NCBI RefSeq assembly: GCF_000721495.1
Contig: NZ_JOHY01000007.1
Coordinates: 62,001 to 126,000, forward strand
DNA length: 64,000 nt
DNA from: Streptomyces sp. NRRL F-5123
GTDB taxonomy: Bacteria > Actinomycetota > Actinomycetes > Streptomycetales > Streptomycetaceae
Direction of reading: 5' to 3'
A program made the position numbers and the translations under genes. The notes below the pieces were generated by a model. That model was not told the origin of the DNA. It made no database searches and saw only the letters and a program-made list of their open reading frames with translations. Below, one piece after another: positions 35,666-47,690 of the stretch. Positions within the stretch are counted from its first letter, which is position 1. Every line of letters starts with the position of its first letter.

Positions 35666-36479
35666 GCGGTCGGGCCGACTGGCAGCGCGGGCACCAGAAC
35701 AGGTTGCGGGCCGCCAGTGCCTGGGTGCGGACCTCGGTGCCGCACACCAGGCACGGCTGCCCGGTGCGGCGGTAGACGTAGACCTCGCCACCGTGGTCGT
35801 CGACCCGCGGCGGGCGGCCCATCGCCTCCGGCTCGTGCTCGGGGCGCACGGTGTCGATGCGGTTGTTGCGCACGCCCTCGCGCATGAGCGCCACCAGGTC
35901 GGCCCACATCGCGTCCCACACCGGCCGCGGCAGGTCCCGCCCGGCCAGGAACGGGTCGACGCCGTGCCGGAAGAGCACCTCGGCGCGGTAGACGTTGCCC
36001 ACTCCCGCGACGACCTTCTGGTCCAGCAGCAGCGCGGCGACGCTGATCCGGGAGCGCGCGATCCGGGCGTACACCTTGTCCGGGTCGTCGCCCGGCCGCA
36101 GCGGGTCGGGTCCGAGCCGGTCGTGTATCGCCCGCTTCTCCGGCTCGGTGATCAGCGCGCAGGCGGCGGGGCCGCGCAGATCGGCGTATTGCCGAGCCGT
36201 GGCAATACGCAGGCGAACCGTGTCCGCGGGCAGTGGCGGCGCGCCCTCCCCGAAGCGGAAGGTGCCGATCAGGCCGAGGTGCACATGCACCCAGCCGACG
36301 CCGCCGAATCCCAGGAAGAGGTGCTTGCCGTGCGCCTCGGCGGCTTCCATGACACGGCCGTCCAGCAGCGCGGCGCCGTCCGAGAACTTGCCCTGCGGGC
36401 TGGCGGCCCGCACCGGCCGGCCGCCGAACCGCTCGGTGTGGTCCGCGGCCAGCCGGTGAATGGTGTGCCCTTCCGGCAT
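35580..36479 (-). CDS. Nei/Fpg-type DNA glycosylase (Nei2-like)
   Basis: A 299-residue enzyme. It starts MPEGHTIHRLA with catalytic Pro2 and Glu3; Lys52 in HGKHLFLGF is the conserved lysine, and the zinc finger is CLVC...CPRC. The MPEGHT start and HGKH spacing are those of actinobacterial Nei2. It removes oxidised bases and cuts the strand. After the zinc finger there is an extra 30-residue basic tail, PLRSRTAPTAARRTGRPSKR in part, encoded antisense to the acetyltransferase 3' end. rpiB is nine bases upstream in the same operon. Confidence 0.93.
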   Translation of the reverse strand: MPEGHTIHRLAADHTERFGGRPVRAASPQGKFSDGAALLDGRVMEAAEAHGKHLFLGFGGVGWVHVHLGLIGTFRFGEGAPPLPADTVRLRIATARQYADLRGPAACALITEPEKRAIHDRLGPDPLRPGDDPDKVYARIARSRISVAALLLDQKVVAGVGNVYRAEVLFRHGVDPFLAGRDLPRPVWDAMWADLVALMREGVRNNRIDTVRPEHEPEAMGRPPRVDDHGGEVYVYRRTGQPCLVCGTEVRTQALAARNLFWCPRCQSARPLRSRTAPTAARRTGRPSKRAPGPPAAAR

Positions 36480-36488
36480 CGCGGCCGG

Positions 36489-36977
36489 TCAGTCCTGCTG
36501 CGGGTGGTGCGCCGGGATCGGCGGCAGCTCGCCCGTGGCCTCGTACTCCGAGAGCATGTCGATACGGCGCTGGTGCCGCTCCTCGTGCGAGTACGGCGTC
36601 GTGAGGAAGAGTTCGACGAACTTCACGGCCTCCTCCTGCGTGTGCATCCGGCCGCCGATGCTCAGCACGTTGGCGTCGTTGTGCTCGCGGGCCAGGGCCG
36701 CGGTCTGCTCGCTCCACGCGAGGGCGGAGCGCACGCCGCGCACCTTGTTCGCGGCGATCTGCTCGCCGTTGCCCGACCCGCCGATGACGATGCCGAGGCT
36801 GTCGGCGTCGGCGGCCGTCCGCTCGGCCGCCCGCAGGCAGAAGGGCGGGTAGTCGTCGAGCGCGTCATAGACGTGCGGCCCGCAGTCCACGGGCTCGTGC
36901 CCGTTGGCCGTGAGCCATTCGACGAGGTGGTTCTTCAGTTCGAAACCGGCATGATCGGAGCCGAGGTACACACGCAT
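36489..36977 (-). CDS. rpiB: Ribose-5-phosphate isomerase B
   Basis: A 162-residue RpiB/LacAB protein. SDHAGFELKNHL near the start and NVLSIGGRMHT later are family signatures. The catalytic Cys of the E. coli enzyme is absent (GGSGNGEQIAANK instead); Glu72 in NGEQ takes its place, as in mycobacterial RpiB. It interconverts ribose and ribulose 5-phosphate. The stop is nine bases from the glycosylase start. Confidence 0.95.
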   Translation of the reverse strand: MRVYLGSDHAGFELKNHLVEWLTANGHEPVDCGPHVYDALDDYPPFCLRAAERTAADADSLGIVIGGSGNGEQIAANKVRGVRSALAWSEQTAALAREHNDANVLSIGGRMHTQEEAVKFVELFLTTPYSHEERHQRRIDMLSEYEATGELPPIPAHHPQQD

Positions 36978-37025
36978 GAGCCCAGTCTTTCATCTCCGGC
37001 GGCGGGCGCTTTTCAGGGGCGCGGC

Positions 37026-37622
37026 TCAGCGGCGCACCAGGCGCCAGGTCAGCGGGAGGGCGGTCATGGCGAAGGCGGCCTTGAGCGCGTCGCCCAGGAG
37101 GTAGGGGCGCAGGCCCATCGTGACGGCCTGGTGGGCCGAGAGGTGGGCGGAGAGCGCCAGGTACGGGACGCCCACCGCGTAGATGACCGCCGAGCCGACG
37201 GCCATGACGCCCGCGGTGCGCAGCACCGTGCGGTCGCCGCCGCGGCGTGCGAGGAAGCCGACCACGCCGGAGGCGAGCAGCATGCCGAGGATGTAGCCGA
37301 AGCTCGCCATGGACCAGCCGGACGCGCCGCCCGCGAACCAGGGCAGGCCCGCGACGCCCGCGGCGGCGTAGAGGCCGAGGGAGGCGAAGCCGCGCCGGGC
37401 GCCCAGCGTGGTGCCGACCAGGAGCGCGGCGAAGGTCTGGCCCGTGACGGGCACCGGCGAGCCGGGGACGGGCACGGAGAGCTGCGCGGCGAGCCCGGTG
37501 AGGGCGGCGCCGCCCGCGACGAGCGCGGCGTCGCGCAGCCGCGCCCGGGTCGCGGAGGAGGCGGGCAGCAGGTCGGCGAGGACGGTGCCCGCCCGGCCGG
37601 TGGCAAGGGTGGCGGCGCTCAT
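37026..37622 (-). CDS. bioY: BioY biotin transporter substrate-binding component
   Basis: A 198-residue, six-helix membrane protein starting MSAATLATGRAGTVLADLL after GGGAGAA. BioY features are VPGSPVPVTGQTFAALLVG and the RPYLLGDALKAAFA end. BioY binds biotin as the S component of an ECF transporter; no A or T component is adjacent, so it would use shared modules or act alone. Just downstream (37008-37023) is a remnant of the dispersed repeat, tttcaggggcgcgg. Confidence 0.94.
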   Translation of the reverse strand: MSAATLATGRAGTVLADLLPASSATRARLRDAALVAGGAALTGLAAQLSVPVPGSPVPVTGQTFAALLVGTTLGARRGFASLGLYAAAGVAGLPWFAGGASGWSMASFGYILGMLLASGVVGFLARRGGDRTVLRTAGVMAVGSAVIYAVGVPYLALSAHLSAHQAVTMGLRPYLLGDALKAAFAMTALPLTWRLVRR

Positions 37623-37882
37623 GGAGTTCTCCCGCGGGGTGAGGCGGCTGGGGTCGCCGCGGAGGGCGGCGCTCCGACGCTAGCCCAGCACTCCGGCGCC
37701 GATCATCGTCTGCTTCCGACAAAGGCGCGATCTTCCACTTGGAGAGTCCGGCTCCGGCAGGGTGGGAGGTTTACGCAGGTGGCGTGAGCTGCGTCACGCC
37801 GGAGGCCGCGGGCGGGGCGGGCCCGTACGAGCCCACCCCGGACCGTGTCAGCTGTGGGTTTCCACCAAGTTACGCGGGGACG

Positions 37883-38269
37883 TTATGCAGGCTGGAGGAG
37901 ATCCCACCTGTTGCCGTAGAGGTCGTGGAAGACCACGACCGCCCCGTACGGCTCGTAGCGCGGCTCCTCCTCGAACACGACGCCCTCGGCGACCATGCGC
38001 TTGTAGGCGCCGTCGAAGTCGTCGGTGGTCAGGAAGAGCCCGACGCGCCCACCGGTCTGGTCACCGACCCGGGCGGACTGCTCCGGGGTGGACGCGCGGG
38101 CCAGCAGCAGGCCCGTCTCGCGGGCGCCGGGCGGGACGACGACGACCCAGCGCGAGCCGTCCGCGCGCGGGGTGTCCTCGCGCAGCTCGAAGCCGAGCGC
38201 GCGGGTGTAGTAGGCGATGGCCTCGTCGTAGTCGTGGACGACGACGGCCACCAGGCCCAGGTGCGCCAT
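37883..38269 (-). CDS. Glyoxalase/bleomycin-resistance (VOC) family protein
   Basis: A 128-residue protein with the two beta-alpha-beta-beta-beta modules of the VOC fold: MAHLGLVAVVVHDYDEAIAYYTRALGFE, and GLFLTTDDFDGAYKRMVAEGV followed by VVVFHDLYGNRWDLLQP. Metal ligands would be His in HLGLV or His114-like in VFHDL and the Glu of the first module. The substrate cannot be read. It follows the DsbA-family gene by 15 bp and is likely co-transcribed with it. Confidence 0.9.
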   Translation of the reverse strand: MAHLGLVAVVVHDYDEAIAYYTRALGFELREDTPRADGSRWVVVVPPGARETGLLLARASTPEQSARVGDQTGGRVGLFLTTDDFDGAYKRMVAEGVVFEEEPRYEPYGAVVVFHDLYGNRWDLLQPA

Positions 38270-38284
38270 GGTGTGCCGACCGCC

Positions 38285-38932
38285 CTACTCGAAACTCGGC
38301 CCGGCGGTGCGGGTGCGCTTGATCTCGTAGAAGCCGGGGATGGAGGCGACCATGAGCGTGCCGTCCCACAGCTTGGCGGCCTCCTCACCCTTGGGGGCGG
38401 GGGTGACGACGGGCCCGAAGAAGGCGATCTGCTCGCCGTCGGAGCCGGGCACGGCGATGACCGGGGTGCCGACCTCCTGGCCGACCTTGTCGATGCCCTC
38501 CTTGTGCGAGGCGCGCAGCTCGGTGTCGTACGCGTCGCGGTCGGCGTAGTCGGCCAGTTCCGCGGGCAGGCCGACCTCCTCCAGGGCCTCGACGATCGTC
38601 TCGCGGGTCCTGGGCAGCGCGCGGTTGTGGAAGCGGGTGCCGAGCGCGGTGTAGAGCGGGCCGACGACGTCGTCGCCGTGCTGCTGCTGGGCCGCGACGA
38701 CGACGCGGACCGGGCCCCAGGCGTCGCGCAGGAAGGTGGCGTACTCCTCGGGCAGCGTGTCGAGCTTGTCCTCGTTGAGCACCGCCAGGCTCATCACGTG
38801 CCAGTGCACCTCGATGGGGCGGACTTTCTCGACCTCGAGCATCCAGCGCGACGTCATCCATGCCCACGGGCACAGCGGGTCGAACCAGAAGTCGGCGGGC
38901 GTCTTGGCCGGGTCGGCGGTGGTCGCAGTCAC
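38285..38932 (-). CDS. DsbA-family protein of the mycothiol-dependent nitroreductase type
   Basis: A 215-residue thioredoxin-fold protein. Start GTG at 38932 after GAGGAG. The first strand and active site read ADFWFDPLCPWAWMTSRWM, so only Cys21 of the redox motif remains: the mycobacterial relative Rv2466c has CPWC where this has CPWA. VHWHVMSLAVLNEDKLD and GTPVIAV follow as in that family. A monothiol site would favour glutathionylation-like mycothiol chemistry over disulfide exchange. It is divergent from pepN. Confidence 0.9.
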   Translation of the reverse strand: MTATTADPAKTPADFWFDPLCPWAWMTSRWMLEVEKVRPIEVHWHVMSLAVLNEDKLDTLPEEYATFLRDAWGPVRVVVAAQQQHGDDVVGPLYTALGTRFHNRALPRTRETIVEALEEVGLPAELADYADRDAYDTELRASHKEGIDKVGQEVGTPVIAVPGSDGEQIAFFGPVVTPAPKGEEAAKLWDGTLMVASIPGFYEIKRTRTAGPSFE

Positions 38933-39207
38933 TGCGTACTCCTCGTCGGGGGGCGTCCGGGACGGGCCGGGCGCGGCTGGGCAAACCCCTGCTACAGCCG
39001 ACAACGCGGCGGGATCGGTGGCGCATTCCCCGCTCCCCGGCGGTCCGGGGAACGGCCGCGGAACCGCGCCCCACGCGCCGCGCCCGCGGCCGTACGCGCT
39101 GGTCGGCGCCCCCGTGTCGGACCTCCGTGGAAGGATGCGGAAGGTCAGCTGCCCGATGTGCTCGGGGTACCTGGGGTACCCGGGGCCAGAGACGAAGGAG
39201 TCCGCCC

Positions 39208-41850
<2,643 letters not shown>

Positions 41851-42198
41851 GCTGACGGGCCGCGGTCCGGCGGACTGCGGTCCGGCCGACTGCGGTCCGG
41901 TGGACCGCAGCCGGACGGGCAGTGCTCCTGACGGCCTGCGAGCTGACGGGCCGCTCACGTGACGGCCGGGCACGTGACGGGCCGCCCCGTGCGGGCATTC
42001 CGCCGGGCGGGGCGGCGCGGGCCGTCCTGCCCGGTGGGGCGACGCGGGGGAACCGCCGCACCGCGTTCCGCGTCACCCGGACGGGGGAAATGGGTGTCGG
42101 CATCCGAACACCTGGACTTTAGCCCGGTGTTGTCCGGTTCTGTCGACGGGCGTGTAACAGGGGTTAGGGGCCGTACGGGCGACGGGAACGACGTCGCC
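41851..42198. other. Gene-free gap with a 15-bp triplicate
   Basis: After the pepN stop there are three tandem 15-bp units, gcggtccggcggact and two variants (41862-41906), forming overlapping inverted repeats with ggaccgcag that could terminate pepN. The remainder is GC-rich without an obvious reading frame of good codon use; the next gene starts near 42199. Confidence 0.5.
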
Positions 42199-43614
42199 AT
42201 GAACGTGAACCCCCGCCTCCCCCATGGTCCCCGCGACTCCCGCGGCCCCCGCCCCTCAGCCGCGCCCTCCTCCCCCACCGCAGCCGGGCACTCTTCCCGC
42301 GCCGGGTACGGCGAGGGCGCTGCCGACCCCGCCGATTGCGTCCCCGACCCGAGACTGCCCGCGGACGAGCCGGTCATGACGCTGCGCCGGCTGCGCGCGC
42401 ACGGCGTCCCGGCGTCCGTCGTGGCCGAGCGCTGCCGGCCGGGCGGCCCCTGGCGGCAGCTGCTGCCGCAGGTCTACCTGCTGCGGCCGGGCGCGCCCGG
42501 CGACCGGGAGCGGCTCCGGGCGGCGCTGCTGTACGCGGGCCGCGAGCCCGGCGGGCGCGGCAACACGCCGGGCGGTGCGGGGGCTTCCGGCCCTGCGGGT
42601 GCTTCGCCGGCTTCAAGCCCTTCGGGTGCTCCTGGCTCCTCCGTCCCGTCCGGCCCGGCTCCCGGCGGCGGGCGCGAGGCCATGGTGACCGGCCTGGCCG
42701 CGCTCGCGCTGCACGGCTTCGCGTGCGTGCCGCCGCTGTCGGCGCTGCTGGGGATCGACGTGCTGGTGCCCCGGCAGCGGCGGCTGCGGGACGCCGGCGA
42801 GGTGACCGTGCATCGTGCCCGCGTCCTCCCCCCGGCCCAGGAAGTGGCCGGGCTGCCCTGCGCGCCCGTGCCGCGCGCGCTGGCCGACACCGTGGGGAGC
42901 CTGGACGACGCCCGGTCGGTGCGGCGGCTGCTGGCCGAGGCCGTGCGCGGCGGGTACTGCGACGCCGCCGCGGTGATGCGCGAACTGGGCGCGGCCGGGC
43001 TGCTGGACCACCCGCACGTGGCCGACGCGGTGGGGGCGCTGCACGGCGCCGACCGTCGCGTGGCCGAGCAGCGGCTCTACGCGATGGTGCGCAACCACGC
43101 GCTGCCCGACCCGGTCTGGAACGTCGAACTGCGCCTCCCCGGCGGCCCGCCGCTGGGCGCGGTGGACGCGTACTGGCCCGACCACGGCGTGGCCCTCGCG
43201 ATCGACCCGCGCCACGACGGCCCCGACCCGTACGACGGACCGGGTACGTACGGCCCGGCAACGTACGGACCGGGCGCGTACGACGGCGCGGCAACGGATG
43301 ACGGCGTGGCAATGGGCCACAGCGTGGCAATGGACGGCGACGCGACCGGAGACCTCTACGCCGACCCGTACGGCGGGAGCGGGTCCTGGGACACGGAGGT
43401 GTGGCAGCCGGAGACGGTCTTCCGGGACGACGAGGTGTGGTCGCGGACCGTCCGGCAGCGCGACCGGCTCGAAGCGCTCGGCATCACGCTCGTGCACGTC
43501 ACGCCCGCCGAGCTGCGGGACGCGTGCGCGCGGCAGGCGGCCGTGGTGCGGACCGCGCTGGTCGCCGCGGCCGACCAACTCGCGGCCGCCTACGTCGTGG
43601 TGACGCCGCGCTGA
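42199..43614 (+). CDS. AbiEi/DUF559-like protein, unknown function
   Basis: A 471-residue protein, ATG at 42199 (MNVNPRLPHGPRD); an internal ATG at 42376 (MTLRRLRAHG) is possible. The N-terminal region resembles AbiEi-type winged-helix antitoxin domains (LRAHGVPASVVAERCRPGG, VYLLRPG), the central part has the usual ALHGFACVPPL and RALADTVGSLDDARSV segments, and the C-terminus resembles a restriction-like fold with VDAYWPDHGVALAID and a conserved late LVHVTPAELR. A low-complexity insert of about 40 residues (YDGPGTYGPATYGPGAYDG) splits that fold between AID and the DTEVWQ segment. No toxin gene is adjacent, so toxin-antitoxin function is doubtful. Confidence 0.8.
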   Translation: MNVNPRLPHGPRDSRGPRPSAAPSSPTAAGHSSRAGYGEGAADPADCVPDPRLPADEPVMTLRRLRAHGVPASVVAERCRPGGPWRQLLPQVYLLRPGAPGDRERLRAALLYAGREPGGRGNTPGGAGASGPAGASPASSPSGAPGSSVPSGPAPGGGREAMVTGLAALALHGFACVPPLSALLGIDVLVPRQRRLRDAGEVTVHRARVLPPAQEVAGLPCAPVPRALADTVGSLDDARSVRRLLAEAVRGGYCDAAAVMRELGAAGLLDHPHVADAVGALHGADRRVAEQRLYAMVRNHALPDPVWNVELRLPGGPPLGAVDAYWPDHGVALAIDPRHDGPDPYDGPGTYGPATYGPGAYDGAATDDGVAMGHSVAMDGDATGDLYADPYGGSGSWDTEVWQPETVFRDDEVWSRTVRQRDRLEALGITLVHVTPAELRDACARQAAVVRTALVAAADQLAAAYVVVTPR

Positions 43615-43824
43615 CCCGCGGCCCACCCGCGGCCCACCCGCGGCAAGAGTGCGGCCTTTGCGCCGGTATGGCACCTCCGGTACTGGCGGATACACGTCAG
43701 CGGAGCACCAAGCGAGGGTCAACGCACCACAAAGAGCGGCTTTCCCCGGCAGGGTGACGATCCGTACGGTCTGTTCCGCAAGTCTTTCCGATTCCCGTAC
43801 ACCGTCACGACGGCCCGACCAGGG

Positions 43825-46800
43825 ATGCCCATGCCTCTCGTTCACATATCCGGCACCAGACGCACGGCCCGGCTCGCGCTCGCCGCGGGCCTGGTGGCCG
43901 CCCTCACGGCCGCGAGCCCCGCGCTCGCGGCCGCCGACGCCCCCGCACCGGCGCTGCCCGCCACGACGCCCGCGACCGCCGCGCCCACCGCCCCCGACGG
44001 CACCGGCGCGCCCGGCAAGGACTCCGACGACAAGCTCGGTGCCGCCGACGCCGAGGCGCTCGCCAAGGCCAAGGCGGACGGCGACAAGAGCGTCACCTTC
44101 ATGGTCGCGGGCAAGCCCGGCAGCACCGCGGAGATCAGCTCCCGACTGCACGCCCAGGGCGCGAGCATCGGCCGGACGTACGACCAGCTCGGCTACGTCC
44201 GCGCGACCGTGCCCACCGCCAAGGCGGACGCGGCCCTCGGCGCCGCGCAGAAGCTCCCGCAGGTGCTGGCGATCGACCTCAAGCAGGAGATCCAGCTCGA
44301 CGACCCGACGCCGTCCGCCGACACCACCGCCGCCGCGCGCCACCAGGGCAAGCCCGCGAAGACCTACCCGGGCCCCGACAAGCGCACCCCGGCCGCGAAC
44401 CCCTACCAGCCGGCCTTCGAGACCGGCGCGGTGGACTTCGTCAAGCACAACCCCGCCGCGGACGGCCGCGGCATCACCATCGGCATCCTGGACTCCGGCG
44501 TCGACGTGGGCCACCCGGCACTGCAGAAGACCACGACCGGGCAGCGCAAGATCGTCGACTGGGTCACCTCGACCGACCCGATCCTGGACGGCGACGCCAC
44601 CTGGCGCCCCATGGTGACCGCCGTGTCCGGCCCGTCCTTCACCGTCTCCGGCCGCACCTGGGCCGCGCCCGCGGGCAGCTACTCCTTCAGCACCTTCGCC
44701 GAGGCCGCCACCAAGGGCGGCGACGCGAACGGCGACCTCAACCGCGACGGCGACACCACCGACGTGTGGGGCGTGCTGTACGACCAGGCCGCCGGCACCG
44801 TGCGCGTCGACCTCGACAACGACGGCGACTTCACCGACGAGACCGCGATGAAGCCGTACAAGGACGGCTACCAGATCGGCCACTTCGGCACGGACGACCC
44901 GGCCACCGCCATCTCCGAGTCCGTCCCCTTCACCATCGAGATCCGCAAGGACGTCCCGATGGACCCCTACGGCGGCACGTGGGTGGGCAAGAAGGCCGAC
45001 TTCGTCAACATCGGCGTCGTCGAGGCCGAGCACGGCACCCACGTCGCGGGCATCACGGCCGCCAACGGGCTGTTCGGCGGCGCGATGGACGGCGCCGCGC
45101 CCGGCGCGCAGATCGTCTCCTCGCGCGCCTGCACCTGGACGGGCAGCTGCACCAGCATCGCACTCACCGAGGGCATGGCCGACCTGGTGATCAACCACCA
45201 CGTCGACGTCGTCAACATGTCCATAGGCGGCCTCGGCTCGCTCAACGACGGCGCCAGCGCGCGCGACCTGCTCTACAAGCAGCTCATCGACACCTACGGC
45301 GTGCAGCTGGTGATCTCCGCGGGCAACGACGGCCCCGGCGTCAACACCATCAGCGACCCGGGCCTGGCCGACCACGTGCTGAGCGTCGGCGCGTCCATCT
45401 CCCGCGAGACGTGGGCCGCCAACTACGGCTCGCAGACCACCGTGCCCTACGCACTGATGCCCTTCTCCGCGCGCGGCCCGCGCGAGGACGGCGGCCTCGC
45501 GCCCGTCATCACCGCGCCCGGCGCCGCCATCAGCTCCACCCCGACCTGGGAGGCGGGCGCACCCGTCGCCGAGGCCGGCTACAGCCTGCCGCCCGGCTAC
45601 GCGATGCTCCAGGGCACCTCGATGGCCTCCCCGCAGGCCGCCGGCGCCGCCGCTCTGCTGCTGTCCGCCGCCAAGGCCCGGCACCTGACCGTCACCCCGG
45701 CGCAGCTGCGCACCGCGCTCGTCAGCACCGCCAGGACGATCCCCGGCTTCCAGACCGCCGACCAGGGCGCCGGCCTCGTCGCCGTCCAGCCCGCGTGGGA
45801 CCTGCTCAAGCGCGGCGGCACCACCGACACGTACACGGTCAGCGCGCCCGTCGACACCACGCTGTCGAGCTACCTGCAGACGCCCGGCCACGGCACCGGC
45901 ATCTACGACCGCGAGGGCGGCCTGACCGCCGGTCAGCAGCGCACCTACACCGTGACCGTGACCCGCACCAGCGGCCCGTCCTACGCGCTGCTGCACGCCC
46001 TGCGCTGGGCGTACGACGACGGGACCTTCTCGGTCGCGAGCCCGGTCGTGTCGCTGCCGCTGAACAAGCCGGTGACGGTCAAGGTCACCGCGCGGCCGCG
46101 CGCCGCGGGCGTGCACAGCGCACTGCTCGACGTCGACGACCCGCTGACGCCCGGCACGGACACGCAGATCGCCGCGACCGTCATCGTCTCCACGCCGGTG
46201 ACCGGCCCGTCCTTCACGCTCACCCGTTCCGGGACGATCCAGCGCGACAGCACCCGCTCGTACTTCGTCACCGTGCCGGCCGGGGCGACCTCGCTGGAGG
46301 TCTCCATGGGCGGCCTCAAGACCGGCAGCCAGACCCGTTTCATCACCATTCACCCGTACGGTGTGCCGCTGGACTCCACCCAAACCCCTGACTGCTACCC
46401 GAATTACAACAACCCGGCCAACACCTGCCGCCCCGACCTGCGGTCGTACGCGCAGCCGCTGCCGGGCGTCTGGGAGATCGAGGTCGAGGCCCGCAGGACC
46501 TCGCCGCAGCTCGACAACCCCTACACGCTGAACGTCGCCGTCCTCGGGGCCGCCTTCGACCCGGCGGTGCAGACGCTGCCCAGCGCGAAGGTCGGCGAGC
46601 CGACGCCCGTGAGCTGGACCGTCACGAACGACTTCGCGCCGATCAGCGGTGGTACGGTCGCCGGCGGGCCGCTCGGCTCCGCCGCCACCGACACGCCCAC
46701 GATCGCCCAGGGCGAGACCCGCACGACGAACCTGACCGTGCCGACGGGCGTCTCGCGGCTCGACGTCTCGATCGGCTCGCCGTCCGACCAGCAGGCCGAC

Positions 46801-47175
46801 CTCGACCTGTACGTCTACCGCGACGGCGTGCTCGTCGCGCAGAGCGCGGACGGGGACGCGGAGGAGTCCGTGAGCCTCGCGAACCCCGCGCCGGGCAAGT
46901 ACACCTTCGAGGTGGACGGCTACTCGGTGCCGTCCGGCTCGACGACGTACGCGTACGAGGACGTCTACTACTCCGCTGCGCTCGGGCAGGTGACGGTGGG
47001 GGCTGCGGCGCCGGTGTCGTTGCCGCACGGTGCGTCCGCGGTGGTCACCGCTGACGTGGTGGCTGCGGCGGTCGCGCCCGCCGGGCGCCAGCTGTTCGGG
47101 CAGGTCAGCCTTCTCACGCCTGGCGGCACGCCGGCGGGGACGGGGTCCGTCCTGATCGCCTCGACGCTGCCGTAG
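43825..47175 (+). CDS. Secreted subtilisin-like serine protease (S8 family)
   Basis: A 1116-residue protein. A signal peptide (LALAAGLVAALTAASPALA, cleavage about residue 36) is followed by an I9-like propeptide and the S8 catalytic domain with Asp223 in ILDSGVDVGHP, His403 in EHGTHVAG and Ser599 in GTSMASPQAAG. About 150 residues separate Asp and His, much more than in subtilisin, giving an insert with calcium-like DANGDLNRDGD and DNDGDF loops. Two or three beta-sandwich domains follow, the last near 960-1060 resembling a bacterial pre-peptidase C-terminal fold. It probably degrades proteins outside the cell. A strong terminator follows. Confidence 0.95.
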   Translation: MPMPLVHISGTRRTARLALAAGLVAALTAASPALAAADAPAPALPATTPATAAPTAPDGTGAPGKDSDDKLGAADAEALAKAKADGDKSVTFMVAGKPGSTAEISSRLHAQGASIGRTYDQLGYVRATVPTAKADAALGAAQKLPQVLAIDLKQEIQLDDPTPSADTTAAARHQGKPAKTYPGPDKRTPAANPYQPAFETGAVDFVKHNPAADGRGITIGILDSGVDVGHPALQKTTTGQRKIVDWVTSTDPILDGDATWRPMVTAVSGPSFTVSGRTWAAPAGSYSFSTFAEAATKGGDANGDLNRDGDTTDVWGVLYDQAAGTVRVDLDNDGDFTDETAMKPYKDGYQIGHFGTDDPATAISESVPFTIEIRKDVPMDPYGGTWVGKKADFVNIGVVEAEHGTHVAGITAANGLFGGAMDGAAPGAQIVSSRACTWTGSCTSIALTEGMADLVINHHVDVVNMSIGGLGSLNDGASARDLLYKQLIDTYGVQLVISAGNDGPGVNTISDPGLADHVLSVGASISRETWAANYGSQTTVPYALMPFSARGPREDGGLAPVITAPGAAISSTPTWEAGAPVAEAGYSLPPGYAMLQGTSMASPQAAGAAALLLSAAKARHLTVTPAQLRTALVSTARTIPGFQTADQGAGLVAVQPAWDLLKRGGTTDTYTVSAPVDTTLSSYLQTPGHGTGIYDREGGLTAGQQRTYTVTVTRTSGPSYALLHALRWAYDDGTFSVASPVVSLPLNKPVTVKVTARPRAAGVHSALLDVDDPLTPGTDTQIAATVIVSTPVTGPSFTLTRSGTIQRDSTRSYFVTVPAGATSLEVSMGGLKTGSQTRFITIHPYGVPLDSTQTPDCYPNYNNPANTCRPDLRSYAQPLPGVWEIEVEARRTSPQLDNPYTLNVAVLGAAFDPAVQTLPSAKVGEPTPVSWTVTNDFAPISGGTVAGGPLGSAATDTPTIAQGETRTTNLTVPTGVSRLDVSIGSPSDQQADLDLYVYRDGVLVAQSADGDAEESVSLANPAPGKYTFEVDGYSVPSGSTTYAYEDVYYSAALGQVTVGAAAPVSLPHGASAVVTADVVAAAVAPAGRQLFGQVSLLTPGGTPAGTGSVLIASTLP

Positions 47176-47184
47176 CTCTTTTCT

Positions 47185-47220
47185 GGGGGCGCCTCGCTTT
47201 GCGGGGCGCCCCCTTTTTTT
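47185..47220 (+). terminator. Intrinsic terminator of the subtilase gene
   Basis: The nine-base stem gggggcgcc with ggcgccccc is followed by seven T (47214-47220). It begins ten bases after the stop codon. Confidence 0.92.
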
Positions 47221-47254
47221 GCGCCACGAGGCGCCTGTTGCGGTTTGCTGCGCG

Positions 47255-47515
47255 ATCTTGCCGCCGGCGGGGGCTGGTCGCGCCGTTCTCCCCCAGGGCT
47301 TCGCCTGGGGTACCCCCACGCGCCCCTGGGTGTGCCCGGCGGGGCATCGCGCTGTTCGTGTGGGGGTGGGGCCGGGCGCCGCTCCGGGGGTACCTCCTCG
47401 GAATGCGCGTTCGCCCTCGTCCGTGTCCGGTGCCGGACTGGCAAGCGCATTCCTGCGGGGGCACCCCCGGATCGTCCCCCTCCCGACGTCTCGCCGGCGG
47501 CTGCCCGCCGGTGGG
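47255..47515. repeat. Composite dispersed repeat, left copy of an inverted pair
   Basis: This contains a core repeat (47281-47327, cgccgttctcccccagggct onward) and, after it, a segment with hairpin GGAATGCGC (47399-47407) and GCGCATTCC (47444-47452). The same series of blocks occurs reversed at 50445-50673: gtgcccggcggggcatcgcg, then acctcctcggaatgcgcg, then ctgcgggggcacccc, then accgtccccctcc. The two copies flank the ABC permease gene. Confidence 0.75.
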
Positions 47516-47690
47516 GGGCGGGGCGACCGGCCCCCTCCCCGTGCATTGTGTCGGCGGCTGCCCGCCGGTGAGGGTGGGTGGGTCATCAACCCCCTCCCGA
47601 CGCCTCGACGGCGGCTGCCCACCGGTGAGGTTGGGCGGGGTGATCGGCCCCCACCCGACGCCTCGTCGGCGGCTGCCCGCCGGTAGGGGT
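47480..47690. repeat. Tandem array, four units of 57-58 bp
   Basis: The core ggcggctgcccgccggtg occurs at 47496, 47553, 47610 and 47668 with small changes. Spacer sequences are also similar (cccctcccgacgcctcg), so whole units are duplicated rather than a repeat with unique spacers. Each core is a short hairpin (cggcgg with ccgccg). Confidence 0.88.

Noticed and set aside
42199..43614. A functional toxin-antitoxin pair
   Set aside because: The AbiEi-like domain is present but no AbiEii-type nucleotidyltransferase gene is adjacent.
47480..47690. Possible CRISPR array
   Set aside because: Spacers between the repeated cores are themselves similar to each other, unit number is four, and no cas genes are present.
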